From assembly GCA_947446835.1 (NCBI GenBank), contig CANFHS010000057.1:1-11843 (forward strand): a stretch of 11,843 nt of DNA, read 5' to 3'. Positions within the stretch are counted from its first letter, which is position 1. Each line of letters begins with the position of its first letter. The translations under genes and the position numbers were made by a program. The stretch is from Bacteriovoracaceae bacterium (GTDB lineage Bacteria; Bdellovibrionota; UBA1018). Of the stretch, positions 7,272 through 11,843 are shown one piece after another. The notes under the pieces are model-generated. The model worked only from the letters and a program-made list of their open reading frames with translations, was not told the origin of the DNA and did not search any database.

Positions 7272-7945
7272 GATGCCTGACCCCGAAGCCGTTCACGGAT
7301 GCGAACCACGTCGCGCTCCAGGGATTTGAGATAAGCGCCGACGCCGACCTCGGTGGCCAGCGCCTGGAGCGCTCCGGGCGCCCGGTCGGCCTCCCAGCGG
7401 TCCTCGAGAGAACGCAGCCGGGCCTCGCGGACTTCCTGGAACTCGTGCAGCTCCGTCTCGAAAGCCTGCAGCTTGAAGCGCGAGCTCTCGGTGCCCTCGG
7501 CCAGGGCATCCTGCAGGTCAAACCAGCTCTCGGCCAGCTCCATGGGCATCTTGCCGCCCGAAGTCGGGAAGCCCTCCAGCGCCAGCAGGGCCTCGCGACG
7601 CAGGCCCACGTCCTTCAAGGTGCGGTAGGCTTGGTTGACCAGGCTCATGCGCTCCACCGAACGCTGCACGGCCACGGCGCCCTTGCCCGGGAACCGGTCC
7701 GGGTGAAGCGCGCGGGACAGCGCATAGAAGCGCTTTTCGAGTGGCGCCAGCTCAATCCGGAACGAGCGCGCCACGCCGAGCGCGGCGAAGGGATCGGCCG
7801 CCTCGTCCGTCCGGACGGGTTGCGGCACTCCGCAGGCCCCGCACAGGTGGGGGGCCGCCTCTCCCTGGAGAGGCCTTCCGCAGTCGGCGCAGCCGACCGG
7901 AACGCCGGAGCTGGTGTCAGACGGAGAAGCTGGAGCCACAACCAC
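7268..7945 (-). CDS. hscB: HscB, J-domain co-chaperone with N-terminal four-cysteine motif
   Basis: Co-chaperone that brings IscU to HscA and stimulates its ATPase. It has 225 residues, longer than E. coli HscB (171). The extra length includes an N-terminal segment with CADC (Cys19, Cys22) and CGAC (Cys35, Cys38), a zinc-knuckle layout also known from eukaryotic HSC20. The J-domain follows, with DPFAALGV at 51-58 and ALHPDRF carrying the essential His81-Pro82-Asp83. The C-terminal part is the three-helix IscU-binding domain, ending with LKSLERDVVRIRERLRGQ. The start is uncertain: GTG at 7945 or 7939, both inside the end of iscA (overlap 29 or 23 bases), with no usable start after them before the first cysteines. 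Its own stop overlaps the hscA start. Confidence 0.93.
   Translation of the reverse strand: MVVAPASPSDTSSGVPVGCADCGRPLQGEAAPHLCGACGVPQPVRTDEAADPFAALGVARSFRIELAPLEKRFYALSRALHPDRFPGKGAVAVQRSVERMSLVNQAYRTLKDVGLRREALLALEGFPTSGGKMPMELAESWFDLQDALAEGTESSRFKLQAFETELHEFQEVREARLRSLEDRWEADRAPGALQALATEVGVGAYLKSLERDVVRIRERLRGQAS
7857..7874 (-). repeat. Strong GC-rich hairpin inside the 5' part of hscB
   Basis: On the coding strand GCCTCTC, then CAGG, then GAGAGGC gives seven perfect pairs with a four-base loop (or eight pairs with a two-base loop). It falls between the two cysteine pairs of the HscB N-terminal motif, about 70-90 bases after the start. A second perfect palindrome, CCGTCCGGACGG (7807-7818), lies about 40 bases further on. 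They may be chance in GC-rich coding sequence, or may slow decay or ribosomes between the iscA and hscB parts of the message. Confidence 0.35.
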
Positions 7946-8246
7946 AGGTCCGCTTCGCGTTGGGATTGTTGAAGGTGAAACCGGTGCCGTTCAGGCCACC
8001 CGAGAAGTCCAGCTCGGTACCGCTCAGGAACAGGAAGCTCTTGGAGTCGACAACCACTTTCACGCCATCGCGCTCGAAAACCTTGTCGGTTTCCTTCGGA
8101 GCCTCGTTCTCGAAGCCCAGCTTGTAGCTCATGCCCGAGCAGCCGCCACCGGCAACCTGGACACGGACCACGGCGCTCGAGTTCGCCGGATCGCTGTCCT
8201 GGATCCGCTTGATCTCCTTCACCGCGTTGTCAGAAATGACGATCAT
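7917..8246 (-). CDS. iscA: IscA, A-type iron-sulfur carrier protein
   Basis: Carries or inserts iron-sulfur clusters, especially [4Fe-4S], into target enzymes in the cytoplasm. It has 109 residues, the usual size. The three conserved cysteines are present: Cys36 in AGGGCSGMSY, and Cys101 and Cys103 in KRTCGCGSSFSV at the C-terminus. The segment FSGGLNGTGFTFNNPNA is typical of the family. The ATG at 8246 is preceded by GGGGTGA, and the gap to the iscU stop is only 4 bases, so the genes are translated in tandem. The gene order iscS-iscU-iscA supports IscA rather than ErpA or SufA. Confidence 0.96.
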   Translation of the reverse strand: MIVISDNAVKEIKRIQDSDPANSSAVVRVQVAGGGCSGMSYKLGFENEAPKETDKVFERDGVKVVVDSKSFLFLSGTELDFSGGLNGTGFTFNNPNAKRTCGCGSSFSV

Positions 8247-8250
8247 GGCA

Positions 8251-8646
8251 TCACCCCGCGCTCTTCTTCTTCTTGTCCAGGTAGTCGCCGATGGCCGCCT
8301 TGATGGCGTCCTCGGCCAGCACCGAACAGTGGATCTTGATCGGGGGAAGCGACAGCTCCTCGACGATCTGGGTGTTCTTGATGGCCAGGGCTTCCTCGAC
8401 GGTCTTGCCCTTCAGCCACTCGGTGGCCAGCGATGAGCTGGCGATGGCCGAGCCGCAGCCGAAAGTCTTGAACTTGGCGTCGGTGATGATGTGGGTCTGT
8501 TCGTCGACCTCGACCTGGAGCTTCATGACGTCGCCGCATTCGGGCGCGCCCACCAGGCCGGTGCCCACGTTGGACTTGTTCTTGTCGAGCGATCCCACGT
8601 TGCGGGGGTTCTCGTAGTGGTCGATGACTTTGTTGGTGTAGGCCAT
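8251..8646 (-). CDS. iscU: IscU, iron-sulfur cluster assembly scaffold
   Basis: Scaffold on which IscS-derived sulfur and iron are built into a [2Fe-2S] cluster. It has 131 residues (E. coli 128). It starts MAYTNKVIDHYENPRNVGS, very close to the family consensus. The cluster-binding residues are Cys37 and Asp39 in APECGDVMKL, Cys64 in FGCGSAIASSS, and His106-Cys107 in IHCSVLAEDA. The HscA recognition loop is LPPIK at 100-104, where most characterised proteins have LPPVK. A Lys-rich tail (DKKKKSAG) ends the protein. The ATG at 8646 lies 23 bases after the iscS stop, with AGGAGT just upstream on the coding strand. Confidence 0.97.
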   Translation of the reverse strand: MAYTNKVIDHYENPRNVGSLDKNKSNVGTGLVGAPECGDVMKLQVEVDEQTHIITDAKFKTFGCGSAIASSSLATEWLKGKTVEEALAIKNTQIVEELSLPPIKIHCSVLAEDAIKAAIGDYLDKKKKSAG

Positions 8647-8669
8647 GGATTCTGACTCCTGGGGTTTTC

Positions 8670-9887
8670 TCAGTGGTGTCCGGTCCAGGCGATCGACTTC
8701 AGGTCGATGCCTTCCTTGACCATCTCGTACAGCGGCGAGAGGTCCCGGAGTTTCTTGACGGTCGCGATGACCTTGCGGCAGGCGAAATCCACCTCTTCCT
8801 CGGTGGTGAACCGGCCCAGGCCGAAACGGATGGAGGTGTGCGCCAGGTCGTCGCCCACGCCGATGCTCTTCAGCACGTAGGACGGTTCGAGCGAGGCCGA
8901 GGTGCAGGCCGATCCGGAGGAAACGGCCAGCTCCTTCATCCCCATCATCATCGATTCGCCTTCCACGAAGGCGAAGCTGACGTTGAGGTTGTTGGGCAGG
9001 CGTTCAGTGGGATGCCCGTTGAGGTAGACCTCGTCGAGCTCGGCGCGGATCGCGTCCCACATCCGGTCACGCAGGCGCTTCAGGCGCGCCGTCTCTTCCG
9101 GCATGAGGCGCCTGGCCAGCTCGGCCGCCTTGCCGAAGCCCACGATGCCCGGCACGTTCAGGGTGCCCGAGCGCATGCCGCGCTCGTGGCCGCCGCCGTG
9201 GAGGATGGGCGAGAGCCGCACGCGCGGGGCCTTGCGGCGCACATACAGGGCGCCCACGCCCTTGGGTCCGTAGATCTTGTGCGCCGTCAGCGACAGCAGG
9301 TCGATGCCCATCGCGGCCACGTCGATTTCGACCTTGCCGGCCGCCTGGACTGCATCGGTGTGGAAGAAGACGCCCTTCTCCTTGCAGACCTTGCCGATCT
9401 CGGCCATCGGGTTGATGGAGCCGATCTCGTTGTTGGCGAACATGACCGAGACCAGGAGCGTGTCCGGCCGGATGGCGTTCCGCACGTCCTCGGCGCTGAC
9501 ACGGCCGGTGGAGTCCACCGGCAGGTAGGTGATCTCGTAGCCCTTCTGGGCCAGGGCCTGGCAGGTGTCCAGCACCGCCTTGTGCTCGATGGGCGAGGTG
9601 ATGATGTGCTTGCCCTTGTCCTTGTACATCTCGGCCACGCCCAGGATGGCCAGGTTGTTGGATTCGGTGGCGCCCGAGGTGAAGATGATTTCCTTGTCGC
9701 TGGCGCCGATCAGCGCCGCGATCTGGCTGCGCGCCTTTTCGACGGCGGCCTCGGCGGTCCAGCCGAACTCATGGTTCCGGCTGGCGGCGTTGCCGAAGAC
9801 GTCGGTGAAGTACGGAAGCATCGTCTTCAGCACTTCCGGATCCACAGGGGTTGTCGCGTGATAATCGAGGTAGATGGGGAACTTCAT
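8670..9887 (-). CDS. iscS: IscS, cysteine desulfurase
   Basis: PLP enzyme that converts cysteine to alanine and passes the sulfur as persulfide to IscU and other acceptors. It has 405 residues from the ATG at 9887 (MKFPIYLDYHATTPVDPEV), which matches the family N-terminus; E. coli IscS has 404. A TTG at 9905 would add six residues and is less likely. The PLP lysine is Lys204 in LTAHKIYGPKG. The stacking histidine is His102 in SPIEHKAV. The active-site cysteine is Cys328 in the mobile loop SSGSACTSASLEPSYVL. The ISC-type C-terminus ending DLKSIAWTGHH, used to bind IscU, is complete. It starts 22 bases after the iscR stop. This is the housekeeping IscS, not a NifS or SufS type. Confidence 0.97.
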   Translation of the reverse strand: MKFPIYLDYHATTPVDPEVLKTMLPYFTDVFGNAASRNHEFGWTAEAAVEKARSQIAALIGASDKEIIFTSGATESNNLAILGVAEMYKDKGKHIITSPIEHKAVLDTCQALAQKGYEITYLPVDSTGRVSAEDVRNAIRPDTLLVSVMFANNEIGSINPMAEIGKVCKEKGVFFHTDAVQAAGKVEIDVAAMGIDLLSLTAHKIYGPKGVGALYVRRKAPRVRLSPILHGGGHERGMRSGTLNVPGIVGFGKAAELARRLMPEETARLKRLRDRMWDAIRAELDEVYLNGHPTERLPNNLNVSFAFVEGESMMMGMKELAVSSGSACTSASLEPSYVLKSIGVGDDLAHTSIRFGLGRFTTEEEVDFACRKVIATVKKLRDLSPLYEMVKEGIDLKSIAWTGHH

Positions 9888-9909
9888 AAAAAACGGGGTC
9901 TCCAAAAAC

Positions 9910-10368
9910 TCAGTGCTGCTTTTCCACGAGAGCCGGCGTGGCCTGGGCCAGCTCGGCCAGGCGGATTTCCGACAGGAACCCGATCATCCGCTGATTGAGC
10001 TGCGCCATCAGGCTCTGGATCTCGCAGCGGGTGGAGTATTCGCAGCTTCCGCTGCTCTTGCCATCCATGCCGGCACCCGCGCATTGGACGATCGAGGCGG
10101 GTCCTTCCATCATCTCGATGAACTCGGCCAGTGTGACCTCTTCGAGGAGTCGCTGCAGCGTGTATCCGCCGCGAGCGCCCTGGGCCGAATGGATGAGGCC
10201 CTTGTCCTTGAGACGTTGCAAGGTCTTGGCGGTGATCTCAAAGGGCAGACCATAGGTGTCCGCGATCTCGCGGGCGCTGGTCACGCCCGTCGGATCCGTC
10301 ACACGCTTTCGGTTGATATGACGCAGTGCAATCAACCCGTATTCAGAGGTCCGGTTCAACTTGATCAT
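9910..10368 (-). CDS. iscR: IscR-like Rrf2-family regulator, probable iron-sulfur sensor
   Basis: Rrf2-family DNA-binding regulator, 152 residues from the ATG at 10368 (MIKLNRTSEYGLIALRHI). Upstream in-frame codons run into the promoter region and are not used. A winged helix-turn-helix occupies about 1-75, with the usual Rrf2 features SAREIADTYGLP, TLQRLKDKGLI and GARGGYTL. Three cysteines follow that could hold a [2Fe-2S] cluster: Cys96, Cys109 and Cys115. Their spacing (C-x12-C-x5-C) is wider than in E. coli IscR (C-x5-C-x5-C), and the residue matching the fourth ligand His107 of E. coli is Gln118. As first gene of the isc operon it should repress or tune its own promoter, where inverted repeats overlap the -35/-10 boxes. 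Calling it IscR rests mainly on context. Confidence 0.92.
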   Translation of the reverse strand: MIKLNRTSEYGLIALRHINRKRVTDPTGVTSAREIADTYGLPFEITAKTLQRLKDKGLIHSAQGARGGYTLQRLLEEVTLAEFIEMMEGPASIVQCAGAGMDGKSSGSCEYSTRCEIQSLMAQLNQRMIGFLSEIRLAELAQATPALVEKQH

Positions 10369-10390
10369 GGAAAGTCCCGAGGATCTACGA

Positions 10391-10415
10391 CAGCCTGAGT
10401 CCGACTTCAAGGCTG
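10391..10415 (-). promoter_or_regulatory. Inverted repeat in the iscR 5' untranslated region
   Basis: On the coding strand CAGCCT and AGGCTG form six perfect pairs around 13 bases. The enclosed part contains a further GAAGTCG element, seen here as CGACTTC at 10402-10408 on the + strand, and a small AGTC-G-GACT palindrome. This could be an mRNA hairpin or a second regulator site. It lies 23 bases before the start codon. Confidence 0.4.
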
Positions 10416-10430
10416 AACATCGAACCCTAT

Positions 10431-10460
10431 ATACGACTTCTATTATCGTATTTGAAGTCG
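10431..10460. promoter_or_regulatory. Candidate operator: two overlapping inverted repeats at the isc promoter
   Basis: On the + strand CGACTTC (10434-10440) and GAAGTCG (10454-10460) form a perfect 7-base inverted repeat with a 13-base spacer. Overlapping it, ATACGA (10431-10436) and TCGTAT (10446-10451) form a 6-base inverted repeat with a 9-base spacer. The repeats cover the -10 box and most of the spacer of the proposed promoter, so a bound regulator would block RNA polymerase. The neighbouring gene encodes the Rrf2 regulator, which is the obvious candidate to bind. Neither repeat matches the E. coli IscR sites closely. Confidence 0.55.
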
Positions 10461-10470
10461 AAAAAGCCAA
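10442..10470 (-). promoter_or_regulatory. Sigma-70-like promoter of the isc operon
   Basis: On the - strand TTGGCT (10470-10465) is followed after exactly 17 bases by GATAAT (10447-10442), in an AT-rich island that contrasts with the GC-rich genes. The start of transcription would be near 10435, giving a leader of about 65-70 bases before iscR. A second possible pair, TTCAAA (10456-10451) and TATATA (10433-10428), also spaced by 17, could be used instead or as well. Confidence 0.6.
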
Positions 10471-10494
10471 GGGACCCAACTAATTGATCTTAAA

Positions 10495-11295
10495 TCAGTT
10501 TCCCCGGAGCTTTTGGGACCGCTCGGTGGCCGCTACGACCGCCCGGATCAGGGTGGCTCGCAAGGCCCCCTCCTCCAGCGCCATGAGCCCGTCGATGGTG
10601 CAGCCGGCCGGAGTCGTGACCTCGTCCTTCAGGGCAGCCGGGTGCTCACCCCGCTCCAGCACCATGCGGGACGCCCCCAAGAGCGTCTGGGCCGCCAGGA
10701 GAGTGGCCGTCTTGCGCGGCAACCCCACCTTCACCCCAGCCTCCGAGAACGCCTCGATGATCATGTACACGTAGGCCGGCCCGCAGCCCGAAAGCCCGGT
10801 CACACCGTCCATCAGCGACTCTTCCACCCGCGCCGTCTTGCCGACGGTGCCGAAAATCTGCTCGGCCAGGTTCAGGTGACGGGACTCGACCCGGGGTCCG
10901 GCGGCCAGCACGGTCATGCCCTCGTTGATCAAGGCCGGCGTGTTGGGCATGACCCGGATCACGGCGCACTTGCCACCCGACCAGGTCGAGATCTGGGAAG
11001 TGGTGATCGAAGCGCAGATCGACAGGATCAGGTGCCGCGAGGTCAGCTGCCCGGCAATGGCCGTCAGGACCGCTTCCACCTGATGCGGCTTCACGCACAG
11101 GATCAGCACGTCGCAGTCCTGCGCCAGCTTCAGGTTGTCCGTGTGGCACTTCACGCCCAGGCGCTTGTGCGCCTCCTTGGCCGCCTCGGCGGTGCGCGTG
11201 GTGGCTTCCAGCGAATAGTCGGCCTGGGCCGAGTGGATGCCCCGGACCAGGGCTTCGCCCATCTTGCCGATTCCGATGATGCCGATCTTTTTCAT
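10495..11295 (-). CDS. proC: Pyrroline-5-carboxylate reductase
   Basis: Last step of proline synthesis: reduces 1-pyrroline-5-carboxylate to L-proline with NAD(P)H in the cytoplasm. It has 266 residues from the ATG at 11295 (MKKIGIIGIGKMGEALVRGI), which has GGAG seven bases upstream; a TTG at 11310 is a poorer start. The N-terminal Rossmann motif is GIGKMG. VKPHQV and VIRVMPNTPALINEG are typical of the family. The C-terminal catalytic and dimer domain carries LSGCGPAYVYMIIEAF and the family signature around DEVTTPAGCTIDGLMALEEG, with Cys where many have Thr. It lies 17 bases after the kdsC-like stop, so the two are probably one transcription unit. No convincing terminator separates it from the isc control region. 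Confidence 0.95.
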   Translation of the reverse strand: MKKIGIIGIGKMGEALVRGIHSAQADYSLEATTRTAEAAKEAHKRLGVKCHTDNLKLAQDCDVLILCVKPHQVEAVLTAIAGQLTSRHLILSICASITTSQISTWSGGKCAVIRVMPNTPALINEGMTVLAAGPRVESRHLNLAEQIFGTVGKTARVEESLMDGVTGLSGCGPAYVYMIIEAFSEAGVKVGLPRKTATLLAAQTLLGASRMVLERGEHPAALKDEVTTPAGCTIDGLMALEEGALRATLIRAVVAATERSQKLRGN

Positions 11296-11312
11296 GGCTG
11301 GTCTCCGCAAGC

Positions 11313-11843
11313 TCAGGGGCCCAGATCCTGGGCCTTGCGGATGGCGTCGGCCACCTCGCGCACCGCACCCCAGCCACCCTGGGCCTCGGTGATGTAGTGC
11401 ACCTTGGCCTTCACCGGATCCACCGCGTGCGGCACCGTGGCCGCGAAGCCCATGCGCTCCAGCACCGGGATGTCGTAGAGGTCGTCGCCCATGAACGCCA
11501 TCTGCTCGTACTCGAGCCCGGTGGCCTGCTTGATCTTGTCCAGCGCCACGAGCTTGTTCTCATCGCCCAGGAACACGTAGGGGATCTTCAGGAACTCCAT
11601 CCGGATCCGCACGTCCTTGGAATCGCCCCCGGAAATGACGGCCACCTGGATGCCTGCCTTCATCAGCAGCTTCAGGCCGTAGCCGTCCTTGATGTGGAAG
11701 TACCGGGTCCAGCCGTGGCCTTCGAGCCAGAAGATGCGGCCGTCGGTCATCACGCCGTCGATGTCGAGGATCAGCAGCTTGATCTGCTTGAGGCGCGCCT
11801 GGATGTCGGCGGTCTCGAGGAGCTTGAGCTGCTGCGTGGAAAC
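11313..11843 (-). CDS. kdsC: KdsC-like HAD phosphatase (3-deoxy-D-manno-octulosonate 8-phosphate phosphatase), N-terminus cut by window edge
   Basis: Cytoplasmic HAD-superfamily hydrolase of the KdsC type, which removes phosphate from Kdo-8-phosphate on the way to lipopolysaccharide. 176 residues are visible and the frame stays open to the right edge, reading VSTQQLKLLETADIQARL first. The real start lies just outside, since KdsC proteins are about 170-190 long. The HAD motifs are in order: LDIDGVMTDG (nucleophile Asp27 and Asp29 of the visible part), VISGGDS (motif II), the Lys of GDENK (motif III) and MGDDLYDIPVL (motif IV). The tail GGWGAVREVADAI is the KdsC-like C-terminus. The arginines of the E. 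coli ISGR/TGR and GGRGAV motifs are Gly and Trp here, so a related acidic sugar phosphate is possible. The stop lies 17 bases before proC. Confidence 0.9.
   Translation of the reverse strand, partial: VSTQQLKLLETADIQARLKQIKLLILDIDGVMTDGRIFWLEGHGWTRYFHIKDGYGLKLLMKAGIQVAVISGGDSKDVRIRMEFLKIPYVFLGDENKLVALDKIKQATGLEYEQMAFMGDDLYDIPVLERMGFAATVPHAVDPVKAKVHYITEAQGGWGAVREVADAIRKAQDLGP

Noticed and set aside
8673..9998. Long open + strand frame (441 codons) opposite iscS
   Set aside because: iscS on the - strand is certain from its active-site motifs, and the + frame is rich in His, Gly, Arg and Val in the way typical of antisense reading.
10457..10485. Terminator after proC (GGGTCCC followed by TTGGC and a T-run on the - strand)
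   Set aside because: The possible stem is only three pairs around one base, and the T-run belongs to the promoter spacer region.
11313..11753. Start of the kdsC-like gene at the GTG at 11753
   Set aside because: That codon lies inside the DIDGVMTDG motif. The frame continues through the nucleophile Asp to the window edge, so the gene is longer.

Overview
The window is one gene-dense, GC-rich (roughly two-thirds by eye) piece of a Gram-negative bacterial chromosome. It holds fifteen protein genes, two of them cut by the window edges. The largest gap between genes is about 126 bases (10369-10494), so no stretch over 300 bases is empty. I see no rRNA, tRNA, CRISPR array, insertion sequence or phage gene. 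A Kdo-8-phosphate-phosphatase-like enzyme points to lipopolysaccharide, and many products carry Sec signal peptides, both fitting a diderm. The gene content and protein style would suit a Bdellovibrionota, deltaproteobacterial or similar lineage, but this is a weak inference.

Layout. Bases 1-1378 (+ strand) hold the end of an OppB-type permease and a complete OppC-type permease. Everything else is on the - strand and is read from right to left. From the right edge come a kdsC-like phosphatase (11843-11313, partial) and proC (11295-10495). A short AT-rich regulatory gap follows. Then comes a complete ISC iron-sulfur assembly operon: iscR, iscS, iscU, iscA, hscB, hscA and fdx (10368-5152). Last is a group of four exported-protein genes (5099-1385): a 122-residue secreted unknown, a 134-residue secreted unknown, a 435-residue secreted protein with a caspase-like His/Cys motif pair, and an OppA-type peptide-binding protein. 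oppA ends 6 bases from the end of oppC in a convergent arrangement.

How the genes work together. IscS takes sulfur from cysteine and IscU is the scaffold. HscA and HscB release the cluster from IscU through its LPPIK loop, Fdx supplies electrons, IscA is an A-type carrier, and IscR should sense cluster status and control the operon. The gap before iscR carries a good sigma-70-like promoter overlapped by two inverted repeats, which form a candidate operator. OppA, OppB and OppC would import oligopeptides; the ATPase genes are not in the window.

The most unusual points are the secreted caspase-like protein with its two small secreted neighbours, an HscB with an N-terminal four-cysteine knuckle, an IscR with stretched cysteine spacing and no ligand histidine, and the palindromic control region of the isc operon. 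No clearly new multi-gene system is proven here. The exported-protein group is the best candidate.
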